Source of the DNA: Buxus sempervirens
Taxonomy: Eukaryota > Streptophyta > Magnoliopsida > Buxales > Buxaceae
Reading direction: 5' to 3'
Length of the DNA stretch: 64,000 bases
Assembly: GCA_947561395.2 (NCBI GenBank)
Contig: OX387185.1
Span: forward strand, 46,448,602-46,512,601
The position numbers and the translations under genes are program-made. Shown here piece after piece: positions 13,801 to 25,129 of this stretch; position 1 is the first letter of the stretch, and each line of letters opens with the position of its first letter. The notes beneath the pieces were generated by a model. The model made no database searches. It was not told where the DNA came from and was given only the letters and a program-made list of their open reading frames with translations.

Positions 13801-15229
13801 TGGCTTGTTTTTTCAGTTAAAAGTTAAATGTGACTTTCTCTTCTATTTTCTTTGTTGGCATGCTCAAAATTATGATCATGGGAATGGTTAGATGCCTGGT
13901 ATGTTGCAATAATAACATATGAGAATGGTTAGATGCCTGGTTTGTTGCACTAATAACACACACCGGTTAGATGCAGTGTGTGTACCTGTAACTTCTGCAT
14001 GTTATCTTTATCTCTACATATTTAACACCATATACTTACTGATCAAAAAAATAATAACATATGAGATTTTTTAAGTTTTCAGTTTATGATTGTTGAAGCT
14101 TTTTGCATATGCAGGACCTTGATCCACCACCTTGGCTAAGTAGAATGCATGAAATGGGATATCCACCGGGATATCTAGGTAAATGGATCTATCTTGCATG
14201 AAATGTTATTGAATTAATTTCAATGTATGTTGCAAAGAGTCTTTTTTTTTTTTTTTTATCATTTTGGTAGTCACTTTGGATGTACTTTAATTTTCTGACT
14301 AGAAAGCTGGAAAATCAGATGGTGATTGGAAAATTTCAATCTGTATTAATTAATTTGTTGGTGCAAGTAATTTTCTGTTTCCATGATGCCCTCTGGGCCT
14401 TTCTTTTGCTTCTTACCTTGATTTCCTATCCCATATGAAAAAAAAAATTTCCTATCCCATATGAAAGAGGCTTTTGATTAATTTTCTTGTTTGCTCATAA
14501 TCTTTCAATTGTATAGGATATTAGTTATTTGAGATCAATCAATCTTTCCTGACACGTTGTTGGCATTTTTCAGATCCGGAAGATGAGGATCAACCTTCTG
14601 GGATTACAATATATGCTGATGAGGAAATTTGGGAAGAACAGGAAGATGGGGAAATCCTTGAAACAAATGATCCCGAGCAACAGAAAAGGATGAGTGTTGA
14701 ATTTCCGGGGATAAATGCCCCAATACCAGAGAATGCAGATGAAAGACGTTGGACAGCGTCACAAGGATCTTCAAGTTCTGATGGTTCTAGAAGCCGGTTG
14801 CACCACAGGTTGAGTCGTTCATCTGACAGCAGCAAAGATAACTCCCTTGATCGGAGGGGGTCTTGGGACTACAAGGACTCTGGAGCCAGTCCCGCCATGT
14901 GTGATTACAAGCCGAGGTTCAGTGGTTTTGATTCCAATCACAAAAGTGATTCTTGCAGTCCTCGAAGTAATATTCCAATACCAAGGAGTCCAATATTAGG
15001 AAGGTCTTTCTCCGATAAGGGAAGGAGTCCTTTGGTCCATGAAGGTTCTCCCAGTCATAGTCCCTATAGTCAATTACCATACTCTTCTCCAAACACACAG
15101 CAGTCGCCACAACATTATGGTGCCGGTTATGAGAGATGGGCATACGAGAGCCCGTATTTTTCAACATCTGATACATCATCGCGAAGTAAGGACAGGAATA
15201 ACCAGCCTCACCGTCATCATAGAAGGTGA
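4878..15229 (+). CDS. ZCCHC8: ZCCHC8-like zinc-knuckle/PSP protein, NEXT complex scaffold
   Basis: Eight coding exons: 4878-5415, 7394-7472, 7621-7696, 8160-8237, 11264-11397, 13545-13794, 14115-14178 and 14574-15229, about 624 residues. All joins keep frame with GT-AG borders. After an acidic, variable N-terminus (with an exact 50-residue duplication at residues 23-122) comes the conserved IGVKRARVTYDEERP segment. Next is a CX2CX4HX4C zinc knuckle at about 312-325 (CFNCGSYSHSLKEC), then a PSP domain from about 371 (GVLGAETREVLGL then DPPPWLSRM). The tail is Ser/Arg/Pro-rich. ZCCHC8 proteins scaffold HEN2/MTR4-type helicase with RBM7 in nuclear exosome targeting; that role is from family knowledge. 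The introns are large and hold transposon debris. The gene ends 482 bp before the target duplication of the big MULE. Confidence 0.88.
4944..5243 (+). repeat. exact 150-bp coding tandem duplication in ZCCHC8-like exon 2
   Basis: Positions 4944-5093 and 5094-5243 are identical over 150 bp by eye. Being 50 codons long, the duplication keeps frame. The repeated peptide starts EMHKSDSQPTEVE and ends HMQGNYL. It lies in the variable acidic N-terminal region. Confidence 0.9.
5416..7393 (+). other. intron 2 of the ZCCHC8-like gene
   Basis: Apart from the MITE at about 5636-6056, no other element or exon is recognised. The intron is AT-rich. Confidence 0.6.
5636..6056. mobile_element. MITE with ATGAGTT-rich arms, copy 1
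   Basis: The ends are inverted copies (left TTTGGCATTCATTTTCAC; right end reading TTTGGCGTTCATTTTG on the other strand), with repeated AATGAGTT and AACTCATT blocks inside each arm. A related element lies at about 48640-48985. The target duplication was not resolved, so the superfamily is open. Confidence 0.6.
8238..11263 (+). other. large intron of the ZCCHC8-like gene
   Basis: This 3.0-kb intron contains the retroposed fragment at 8590-9111. The remainder is AT-rich sequence without a recognised element. Next to it, the intron at 11398-13544 holds a possible LINE zf-RVT scrap near 11930-12330 on the - strand (a WKARN-like motif), which is too weak to list separately. Confidence 0.5.
8590..9111 (-). 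pseudogene. retroposed mRNA fragment, possibly SEC61-gamma-like
   Basis: On the - strand the sequence ends in a long poly(A) (the T-run at about 8590-8601), as expected for an LINE-mobilised transcript. The frame just upstream contains MGYIGFLIKIVAFYDIVPL followed by VG. This aligns plausibly with the single membrane helix of SEC61 gamma (MGFVGFFVKLIFIPINNII then VG), the small tail-anchored subunit of the ER translocon. The N-terminal half of the match is poor and lies in shifting frames, and there is no intron. I treat it as a processed pseudogene inside an intron of the ZCCHC8-like gene. The family assignment is tentative. Confidence 0.38.
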
Positions 15230-15711
15230 ATGACTTGCCATTGTGGATTCTATCAACTTTTGAAGTAAGCTGCAAAAGTCATTTTATAGTGTAGATAAAG
15301 CTGATTGCCTAGCAAGGTATTTGATGTAGCTTCATACGCCATCTCTCACTTCTTCCCCAGAAGGATCTCTTACGGTAGGGTTTCATTGTTGTGTGATAGC
15401 TGTAACATTTTTGTTCAATTAGGGTAGCTGGATGTTTTATGCTTAAGTTGGTATCATTGGTAAAGAGACAGGCTGACGTCCGCCCCTGTTGGTTTTGGAT
15501 GAGCATTGTAATTTTTCCCCTGTATACAACTTTGGTACCATTACCTGGTGACAGTCTTCCGTAAAAACTGACACTTGTTGCGGCGACATTTTAATGTTTG
15601 GGTTTGAATTCAGATGTCTGATTTTCCCTCTGGGGGCATTCGTTTCTTTTATTCCATTCTTGCGGTACTTCATAGCAGAGGAAGGAGGCAGATATTCTCA
15701 GAAATGAGGAA
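15230..15711 (+). other. 3' untranslated region of the ZCCHC8-like gene and short spacer
   Basis: After the TGA at 15227-15229 there is a non-coding, AT-moderate stretch up to the target duplication of the MULE. No clear poly(A) signal stood out, so the transcript end is not fixed. Confidence 0.5.
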
Positions 15712-15720
15712 GAATGATTG

Positions 15721-15880
15721 CAATATCTGCACTCGTTCGTGAACCCCGCATGGATGCGCGCTGTGTGTCCACAAAAAAAGGCGCCCAATACCTATGACGA
15801 AAACTAATCTCACGGTGAGCCCCCTTAACGGCATTTCACCATTTTCTCTCTCTTGTCGTTTTCACCACATTGCCTCTTTT
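15721..15880 (+). repeat. left terminal inverted repeat of the large MULE
   Basis: It starts CAATATCTGCACTCGTTCG. It is followed by three near-copies of a 27-32 bp unit (AAGCAGAACCTG... at 15933-16005), which lie just inside the repeat. It probably acts as the promoter of the rightward companion gene, as Mutator TIRs do. Confidence 0.85.
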
Positions 15881-17072
15881 CATTTCAGCTTCTTCCAAAA
15901 CCAAAAAGCATTTGTCTTCACCATTCTCTCCAAGCAGAACCTGTTTCGTCTTCCCTCCAAGCAGAACCCTGCTTCGTCTTTCCTCCAACTAGAACCTGCT
16001 TCGTTTTCTCCATTCGTCTCCGAACTCTGTGGCTAAGCTTTCGGCTGCACAAGGCAAGCCCCGTTAACGGCGTCATTTGTTGGGGATTTCTTTGTTCAAT
16101 CAAAACGGCCTCTTCACCAACTCTGTCGCTATAACCCAGGTTCGTGCTTCCCCTGCATTGCTTTGCTTTCTTTCTCTATTAATGCAGAGTTTCGACTATA
16201 TTATTCAAGTTTTCTCTTAAATGTAAGAGTTGCAAGCTATAGCATCCTTTTCATCAAAAAAAAATTTTTTTTTTCGATGCTTGGTTTTTTGAAATATCAA
16301 TAGGCTATACCCAAATGGTATATCTGAAATTTCAGTTAAAATGATAGAAATCCATGTGGATTTGTTATCAAATCTATGATTTTGGAACTTTCCCCAAAAT
16401 GTCTTGATCGATTGGTTGAAAAATTTCGTCTTCCCCAAAATGTTTTCTCTTTCAATGTTTCTGGGGGAAGAATGTCCTTGGCTACCTTGTATTTTTTATT
16501 TATTTGTCTATTTAATATTCATTGATTGGTTGCTAGGTTCCGAAATAGAGATTGATGATTTGGGGTTATCGATCCCTTCGTCGCTCCTTCTCACCCTGAG
16601 TTCCTGAGTTGTGTTGCTACTTGCTAAAGGTGTGTAAAGATTCTTTTTAGATTCCTTGTTTATAATCTTTTTATTTCTTTCAAGTTGTTAATCTCTTTGT
16701 TTACTGTTGCTTTTAATCGTTGTTTTGATGGGTTTTTGTTTCTATGTGGTGTTTATTCGTTGTTTCTGCTATCGTTGCTGGATGTCGGTTAGTGGGTTGT
16801 TGTCAATGATGGTTTTGGATGAATTGGGTGTTTGATTGTTCTTGTCTAACTGTTGCGATTATATGATTCGAGTTGTGATCATTGATCATTAATTTGGAAG
16901 AAGGTAGCTGGTTGACTTAGATTTTCTGCGTTTACTTGAAAATCTTGATTATTCCATGATCAGGGTTTCTAATTTTGTGGCTCTTCGTAGGTAAGGGTAC
17001 TTTGTCTGTTTGGATTCTTTCCATTTTGCTGATATTGATCTTGTGGGTGTATTTTTTTTCCCAGAATTTTAG

Positions 17073-17528
17073 TTGTTTTGTTTGTCGAAATATAACAATG
17101 TACTATGCCGATGTGGACGAAAGTGCATTATAAGAATATCCGAGACCTTAACTCATTCAAATAAGTTGTTTTATACATGTGCGAGGAAGGCCATGGTTAG
17201 TATCCTCCTTTGTAGTTTGAATTATATTTTTGTTAATTTATATATAATAACATATCAATTAATTGTTGATTTGCAACCTTCAGCTTCATCACTTGCGTGT
17301 GACTTTTTTCAATGGTGTCACCCCATTGCAACCACAACTGATGATGGCTCAAATGAAAATATTACTTCAGTGAGGATTCCGGAAATTAGTTCACGATTGA
17401 ACTATATTGAGGAGAAAGTGCACGAGCTTCAGGCTCTTCAGAAGCATGTCGATGAGTTAAACGTATTTCTAAGAGCAGCAGTTGTAGTGATTGTAGTTAT
17501 TGTTATTTCAAAAATTATGTCCTTTTAA
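17073..17528 (+). CDS. GRF-type zinc finger, coiled-coil, membrane-anchored MULE companion protein (first exon missing)
   Basis: The frame reads CRCGRKCIIRISE, then KLFYTCARKA, then CDFFQWC, the Cys spacing and aromatic FYxC / CxFFxW pattern of zf-GRF domains. It continues with a coiled-coil helix (about 30 residues, EEKVHELQALQKHVDELN) and ends with a C-terminal hydrophobic segment (AAVVVIVVIVISKIM). A phase-consistent intron can be drawn at 17200-17283 (A|GTATCC to TTCAG). The frame is also open through it, so retention would still give a protein. There is no ATG at the 5' end; an acceptor TTTTAG at 17072 implies an upstream exon that I could not place. The gene lies inside the MULE, convergent to the transposase. 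Function unknown; nucleic-acid binding is inferred. Confidence 0.6.
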   Translation: MFCLSKYNNVLCRCGRKCIIRISETLTHSNKLFYTCARKAMVSILLCSLNYIFVNLYIITYQLIVDLQPSASSLACDFFQWCHPIATTTDDGSNENITSVRIPEISSRLNYIEEKVHELQALQKHVDELNVFLRAAVVVIVVIVISKIMSF

Positions 17529-17963
17529 CCTGTATATCTATGTGATCACTATTGTTACAAGCCCGTCAGTTTGAGAATGTCCACTTATATTTGCTCTACT
17601 CTACTCCCCTCTCATATTGAATCCAGAGATTGTTGCAACTATTTTGTTCTTGAGTATGAGATACTAGCTCTAAAATTTGGTAATTTATAAATGCGTACTT
17701 AGAGTTAACATGTTACTTAACTCTATGGGTTTTCTGAGTAAACTCGAATTGGTAGGTCATTATGATTGTTGTATCTTTAGTTCCTGTTTTCTTGCTTCAT
17801 TGTATTGGATTCCTGCTTTTCTTGATTCTTACATGGAAGAATTTCCACATAAATGTGTTTTTTGTTTTCAAATTTGTTCTGTAATTGTGTGAATGCTTTT
17901 CCCATTTGGGGTTATTGATTAAGTTAATCAGTTTTTGCAGCCGGAATTACCACCATTAAATCA

Positions 17964-18047
17964 TTATTAACGAAGAAAAGAAGTATTCTTCGTTATTAAA
18001 ACATCTTATTAACGAAGAAAAGAAGTATTCTTCGTTATTAAAACATC
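17964..18047 (+). repeat. two tandem copies of a 42-bp hairpin-forming unit
   Basis: The 42-bp units 17964-18005 and 18006-18047 are identical. Each contains AACGAAGAA and TTCTTCGTT around a short loop, so each folds into a hairpin. They lie downstream of the GRF gene, between the two convergent genes of the MULE, where a transcription end would be expected. Confidence 0.85.
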
Positions 18048-18049
18048 TA

Positions 18050-20700
18050 TGTCAAATTGAATTCGCCTATAACATTACGTACTGGTGCATCATTTTACAC
18101 GGGGATTGATTCTACAAGGAATGACACATGCAATTTGATCCTTGCTACATCTACAGATCCCCCAAGTCTAATTCGTGGTTCTTACGTACAAGGTTCATTT
18201 GCTGTTGGCCTTGACCTTCCATAATTTGAATCTACTCTCATGGGACTTCATTGGTCATTTGGTTGACGAATGCAATTCCGCTCATCAAACGAAAGAACTT
18301 CACCATTCTCACTACTTTCTGTCTCGGAAAAGTACGAACTTTTAATACCTTGTACCTGTGTGAATGTCATGAATTATATATTTTTGAGAGGCTCGCTTTC
18401 TTGGTAAGACGCATCATGAGGAGAAAACCTAGTGAGAGATAATGGATGGTTTTACATAACGGCTTCTTTTGCAAATCCCACTTGCGGAATCTACTTCCAC
18501 TTAGGTTTTACTTCTCATATTATGTTGCAAACCCAAACAGATTGAAGGATTCTCTTTGACATTTTTATTTCTTGTCTGTATGTAAATAAAAGAAAAGCGA
18601 GAGAACGCTAATAAGGGAGTGCAAGACTAGGCTCGAGATCAATACGTGGCTTCTTACCAACTTTCTAATCTTAAATACTGTAATGTTTAATAAATTAATA
18701 CATTCGAAACTAGATCTATATAACTTAAAGCTAGTAGTTTGTAACCTGCCCTGCCAACTTGCTTGCATTTATATGATTAACAAAATCGATGAATGAAATA
18801 GTTTCAGACTTCGTACCACGACACGATTTAGCCGCGCTTGAGCATGGCATGGCATGTGCGCACCTGGTAAATTTAGCCATGCCTGAGCATGGCATCCTTG
18901 CTCCAACATGATGTTTCTAGTTTTTACATGCCAGTTAACCTTCAAACAGAAAGCGAGCCACGATCCCTGAAATGAATACAACATGAAAGACCAATCCATA
19001 CAGGAGTAGGTTGTACCGGCAAGCATTCTTTTAACATATTACTGGTGATGAACTGGTAATCAGAAATAAATGTGCAATTTTCTGTTCCGAGATTGTTTAA
19101 GGTTGAACCACATTTGACATCCTGAAATGAATTCAATCCATGATTTGAAACATTTATAAATTTAGCAAATTTAAGTAACATTCCAACAGTTAATGAGAAC
19201 CTACACACCATATTCAATAAACTTCCAGCACAACTAGAAGAAATCATATGTAAATAAGACATTGACAAATGCTACTCATACAATACCAATTAAGAGGACT
19301 TCAACTTGGTCTTTCTTCTTTCAATTATTATCAAAGAAAAATCAAAGAAATCTAATTAGTTCAGACCACCATATCATTTTTCTGAAATAAATCTAATGCT
19401 TTTGTGTGTTGCAAGATAATATAAATGAAAATTATCTCCTTTGTCCCACAGCTACAAAATACTGAAAATTATTCTGCACTTTCCCTGAAGTCAACTCATA
19501 TGAGCAACGCATGAAGAAAAATCACCTAAGGCAAGTCAGTTCAAGTAATAACATTAGTGTTTGCTTATACATCATAGAACCACTACTCCAAGAAAAACAT
19601 TGAACACTCATTCAACAGCTACATGGAATCAGGCACATGTAATATATATTTTTCCTACCATTCAGGTTTCTGAAATAGCGATATGGGCCGTTATATGGGA
19701 GAACCAAAACCTTAATCCAAGATGCATGGAAGAGAAAACCAACCATAAGATATATGGGTATGCCTATCCGTGTGTCTTCAATGATTAGGAACTTGAGCAA
19801 AAGTTCTGCAAAAATTCTTATATCCACACATTTAGTTTAAAATATTTGGTGTTTTTTTAGATCTCGGTACTTAGTTCTCTTGTTTATTCTAGGTATTCCT
19901 TATTTAAGTGTCATGGAGGACCTTTATTTAAGCACTTTTTAAAGTGCTTTGTGGTAGTGGGCACATACTGTTTTACAATCATTGCCTACCCGAACACAAA
20001 TGAGAGCAAAGCTGCATCTAATGCATTACTAATTTCTGCATTGAGAAGATAGGATACCTCCTAAGCATCTGGATAAAATGAATTCAAAAATATCAAAGTG
20101 GGAATATTATTTATGTTGATGATCACTATATTTCAAGAAAGCCTCCAATATCAATTTAACTTCAACCAAAAATAAATAAATCTGGTCAGCAGATTACCCC
20201 TTCAAAAATCCAACACTCTCAACTTGATGGAGTCGAGTTCTTTTAAGTGGCAAGAATGATGCACAAAGAGCCTTTGGGCCTAACTCATGAGTTCAAGAGT
20301 CCCAAGCTAGCAAGAAGATTCATCATGCAATCTACACCAAATCCTAATTAGAATTCTAGAAGCCTTTTAGAAATCTGGACGTGATTTGCATCAAAATGTT
20401 TTGGAAAAAAAAATACTTTCTCCCAGCCCATTAAAATGATCGTAAAGATGCATCCAGCCCATTAAATGTTTTAGAACCTAGGAAAACATTTTCAAAAAGG
20501 AAGCACCAGCAGCTTTCAATTATTTCAAGTATGAACATACAACTGAAACCTAATGCAAGCTTGATGTCTCAAAATTGGAAGTGGACTATTGTAAAAGTAC
20601 TCAATTGGCAATTGTTACCAACTGGAGCTAGAAAATTGGAAGTGGACTATTCAAAACAGTTCCTTTTTACAACGTAAAGACCAAGGTTAATAAACTACCA
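18050..20700. other. MULE interior without recognised genes
   Basis: This 2.6-kb stretch lies between the convergent gene ends. It contains a short imperfect direct repeat (GAGCATGGCATGG units near 18836-18894) and no coding match. It may hold further exons or untranslated sequence of either gene, or captured non-coding DNA. Confidence 0.5.
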
Positions 20701-20942
20701 AGTTCAAAGCATGTTCACGCATTTAGATAGCTATGTAAATAAATGAAAGCTAACTGGATGGCAGAATCAATACCATGATTATTGACACTACTCAAGCAAG
20801 TGGGTGCACACTGAGTACTAGTGATGTGGCCTTCCAAGGGAAGAATCTGCACAGATTGTAAGTATTGAAACTCATAAATCTTGACAAGCTCATTGAGAAC
20901 ACCGACATCAAGGCACAAGTATGCTAACTTCATAGCTCTTAC

Positions 20943-23860
20943 CTTTGAGACTTTGTGAACTAGGCCTAGCAGAAGATGGGGAGTAGTGATTGGACACCCC
21001 TGCTTCTTGAAGCATCTGCACCATACTAGGTGAACCTCTGTGCTGATTGGTACCAAGTAAAAAGGAATGCAAATGGTGTATAGGGACCTGTGTATGCAAA
21101 AAAACCAAAGGACAGTGTTAGACAAATTGGAGGAGGGTGGATGAATTACTAAAAAATATATGATTCATTAGACATACCAGTGGACTGTTATGATAAGGAA
21201 ACATGTGATAGGCTTCAGTTTGGGGATGAATGACTGGCATTAAAAATTGAGTAGGTGGCATGATATTCTTATCCCCACCACCTTCAATGTTTTGTGGAAC
21301 CTGTGAAGGAAAAAAACCGAAACATTCTATGAGTATTAAAATAGATCTGAGATGGTCAATAAATTACTAAAAGTGAGATATCAACTAGAAAACAAACCAT
21401 TTGACGATTAGGATCAGGAAATGTAGCACATGGTTCATTTGACGAAGAAAACATGCGTGCTGATGGAGGAATCGCAAGTGATCGAGATTGACTAGAGGGC
21501 ACCGTGTCCTTATCACCACTACTTTCATTATTTTTTTTTGGCCTTTTTTTCCGAATTGCTTGAGTCAAGGCATCCACTTTTCTACGAACACTCATACCCG
21601 CACGTTTGGATCTTTCCTTAACATTGACTCCTTTTGCATTCTCTAATCGTTTTTGAGACATAGAAACATCTTCACTAGTATTAATTGCATCAAACAGCTG
21701 TACCCCACTAATCTCCTGAGAGTCAAACATTTGCTCATTTTCACAACTACCAACCTCTTCTACCACATCAATATTTGCTGCATCATCAGTATACTCATCA
21801 ATGAGGGGTCGTCCTCCATCAAATACAGTCTCCTCATTTTCAAATGTTTCAGTGTTATGCTCATTGTCATTAACGGTTTCAACGTCCTTTGGAAGCTCTT
21901 GAAAAACAGTTTCTTTCACAATCTTCTCCACTTCATTCATTGTCTTTTCAGCTACTTGCATAACATAATCAGTTGCTTTTTGGCATACAGCTGATTTAGA
22001 TGCAAGCTGAACCAAGGTTGAACAAACACAGGAGTATCGATTAGAGATTTTACTGATCTCACTATTTGCACTTGAAGCATGTAGGGACGTGATGCCTTGT
22101 AATCCTTCTTTCGCATCTCTTCTCCACCTTTTAAGGATGTACTTTTCTGGGATTTTTTCAATATCCTTGTGATGGAAAATGAAGAAAATATGCCTACACA
22201 AAATTCCTGCAAACTCGAACTTCTTACAACTGCATTGCACATCCCCATTTCCACCATTATATGTAACAGTGTGCACCTGCTTGATTCTTTGAATCCTATT
22301 AACAACCTTAAATATCTCAACATCCCCAGTTTTTGAAGAGGCCTGAAGCTTGTACGACCAAATATCCGTTGCTTCTTTTTCAAGCTTGTTATAAACTGTA
22401 GGAGTGTACAACTTGCTTGCTTGTATAAACATTGGCTGGATTAGACGAGGTTCCTTCCTCCTTAACATCATATTTTTGTCACTTGCTAACTCGATATATC
22501 TATGCTTTGCCACAACAACATCAATTTGGGTCAAAAACCGCATCATACTCTTCTGCCTGTTCAAAGCATTTTTTATAGATGCATTCATGCTCTCTGATAC
22601 CTGGGTGCTAAGCATATCCGCACAAAAATGATGTCGCCCATACGCCAAGGACCACTTCTCCCTTTCCTTATATTTTCTATCCAACCACTCATTATCAGAA
22701 AGACCATAACTGTCAATCATGTTTTGCCATGCCTCCTCGAACTCAGAATCAGTTTCGTACGTGTATATGCAATCCCTGAATGCTTCTTTAAAACCCTTAA
22801 GAGTGCGAAACTGATTACTCAGATGCTTTACAGCATTTTGATAAAAATGCCATATGCAATTTCGGTGCACTGTTCGAGGCAATACTGCACATATGGCTTT
22901 CGCCATTGTCTGATCCTGATCTGTGATAATGGTTTGCGGCTCTTTCCCATGCATGCATTTCACAAAAGTCTTGAATAACCAAGAGAAGGCATCACAGCTT
23001 TCTTCGTACTGAAGAGCAGCACCAAAAATGACAGTCTGCTTATGATGATTTAATCCTACAAACAACGCAAGTGGCCGATTTTTTGTGTTAGTCTTGAATG
23101 TTGTATCAAAACTAACAACATCACCAAAGTAAAGATAGTCCGTAACCATCTGGCCATCTGCCCAAAAAATATTTGTTATCATATCATCCTCATCCATATC
23201 AATGGCATGGAAAAATGCCCGATCACTGCAAAGTTTATCCTGAAAATAAGATGCAAGAGCACCACTGTCTCCTTTTTGCATTTGTATCTTATTTCTCGTA
23301 CGCAAGTAGTTACCATAATCTTCACGTACTAATCCTACATTTTCAATCCCCCCAGCTTGTGTGTTCAACAGTTCCATACCAGCTTTTGGAGTTAATCCGT
23401 CACGATCAACAATATCAACATGAGCTGCTATAGAAGGTGTAATTCTTCTTTGTGACCTTAACCGATGACTCATGCTTGGGGGAAGCATCTCATGGTTATG
23501 ACTCTCATTAAAATCATGTATAAAGTACTTCCCATTTCCATCATTCAATCGAACTTTAATTAAAGCCTTGCATCCACACCTTGTTTGTGATGACAGCCTA
23601 CTTTGAATATCAGAAACCTTCTTCTTAATCCCTTCTTTCGAACATAAGTATAGTTTCCCAACTATCCCACCGCCAGCATCATGCTTCTCCTTACCTTTGC
23701 GTACGCTAAAACCAGCACTCTTACCATATGCATTGTAAAAATCATACACCTCATTTAATGAATCAAATTCCATCCCCACTTTAGGAATAAACACTGCGTC
23801 AACATTAGGAACAACTCTCACCTCAGCACCCACCTCATCGGTATTATTTTCAGTTGCCAT
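20943..23860 (-). CDS. FAR1-type MULE transposase
   Basis: Three exons on the - strand: 23860-21398, 21300-21178 and 21087-20943, with consistent phases. A further short terminal exon is likely (candidate acceptor at 20754), or read-through gives a stop soon after 20943. Residues about 41-128 form the FAR1 DNA-binding domain (C73, C95/C97, H121, H123). The MULE catalytic domain has D252 (FDTTF), D314 (ITDQD) and E423 (VSESMN), the expected DDE triad. A SWIM zinc finger follows (C543, C545, C555, H557). The acidic/basic tail resembles FHY3/FAR1-related proteins. Exon 1 is open for 821 codons. An acceptor at 23920-23922 (AATTCCAG) upstream of the ATG implies a spliced 5' leader. Placement inside TIRs shows this is a transposase and not a domesticated FRS gene. 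Confidence 0.88.
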
Positions 23861-24669
23861 ATTTTCTCAAAATGTCCTTAAGTACCCAAGTTAACTTCCT
23901 CTTCTTATATGCTTCCTCCCTGGAATTGACAAAGTGTAGATTTCCATTAATATCATATCGAACAAGGCAAATAACCCCTTCAATTAACCGAGGAACAAAT
24001 GAATTTCAAATTTAGAAAGCAATTGAAATCTACACATCTTTATTGTATCTCCTCCAATATTCCATCCTACCGATTCCAGATAAAAGGAAAGAGGAATTTG
24101 AAATGACTAACTTTGCAATTTTCTCATTCTGGTGGGAGGAATGTACCCCACTTTGTTCAAGTGTAGTTTTGTTAGCAAGATGAACTGGGTTGATTTCTAA
24201 TCTGTTTGGGCTGAAGTTAAACTAAAATCAGATGACCGAAATTTAACCGAGTGCAAATTGAACCTAAAACAATGAACTTGATCCTATCTGAAATTCAGTT
24301 TCATGGTTTACAAATGCCAAGTTATGCATATTTTATCTTAAAAAAAAAGGTTAGAGAGTTAGTTTCGTAGGTGAATTTTGTTCTAATAGTGACTCGGAGG
24401 AGAACATTCGAGAACAGAGATCTGGTATTAATTGAACGGAAGCAAGAGGTTAGAGGGTTAGTTTCCTAGGTGAATTTTGTTCCTTCGGAGGAGAACATTC
24501 AGTTTTGTTTTTGGTTTGAAATTTTAGCTTTCAATTCGGTTTGGTTCAGTTTTCAGTAACCGTAACCAACTGTATTTGGTTTGGTTTAGGTGTGAATAGT
24601 AAACCAAACTGAACCTAGTTAATTTATACCCCCTAGTAGAGATAAGACCAAAAGAAGTCAAAATTTCAC
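23861..24669 (-). other. leader region of the MULE transposase
   Basis: The stretch contains the candidate 5' leader exon end (23861-23919) and an imperfect direct repeat at about 24351-24500, with the GGTGAATTTTGTTC and CGGAGGAGAACATTC blocks each present twice. No coding match was found. Confidence 0.45.
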
Positions 24670-24942
24670 CTTGACTAAAGTCCCAACATACTCCAGAACC
24701 TGTGCTGCTAGCTTCCCAGAAGCTCTCATGCACTCAATCCCCTTCTCATCATGCACCTCAGGTCCACTTAAAATTCCAGGTGCTTGCTGAGAATCAACAT
24801 AAGAAGGTCTAGGTATATGATCTGGAACAGGTTGATGAGGAGACACTTTTCCTGGCTTTAGATGTTTCCGTTTAATATTTGGAAGGTCATCCTGAGATCT
24901 GTTAGTTTCAATAGATGTAAAAGTGGCCAAATTCACATGCAT
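24670..24942 (-). pseudogene. captured methionine aminopeptidase 1D-like exon fragment
   Basis: The - strand frame contains LKPGKVSPHQPVPDHIPRP, PGILSGPEVHDEKGIECMRA and SGKLAAQVLEY, then GTLVK. This closely follows the N-terminal part of plant organellar methionine aminopeptidases (MAP1C/1D type), just before the catalytic domain. It ends at AGTCAAG|GTGAAA, a usable splice donor at the position where the host gene has an exon end. No metal-binding residues are included. It lies inside the MULE on the same strand as, and upstream of, the transposase, so it could be part of a chimeric leader transcript. This is a captured fragment and not a working enzyme gene. Confidence 0.75.
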
Positions 24943-25129
24943 AGTCTCAACAATGTAAACAAGGTATGTACATGTGCAGGTATGACAACCTCAAATCCAA
25001 AGGTCTCAAAACCTACAATTACAAGCTTCTCATCCATGTTCCAAGACCAAACAGACCCGCAGAGGGCCACATGCATGGCTGAGTCACTGTGCCATCACAG
25101 ATACATGGTGCAAAGAACATAAGTTAAGG

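Noticed and set aside
14919-15275. 118-codon frame antisense to the ZCCHC8-like last exon
   Set aside because: It is a shadow frame of a clearly coding exon on the other strand, with no independent motif.
15794-16134. Two overlapping + strand frames just inside the left MULE TIR
   Set aside because: Their sequence is dominated by a tandem AAGCAGAACC unit and TIR sequence. They are more likely leader of the companion gene than a protein, although a short upstream exon cannot be excluded.
23173-23433. + strand frames inside the transposase gene
   Set aside because: They are antisense shadows of the FAR1/MULE coding exon, without motifs.
21356-23860. Domesticated FAR1-RELATED SEQUENCE (FRS) host gene
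   Set aside because: The catalytic DDE residues are retained and the gene lies between TIRs with a perfect 9-bp duplication, so it is a transposase and not a domesticated gene.
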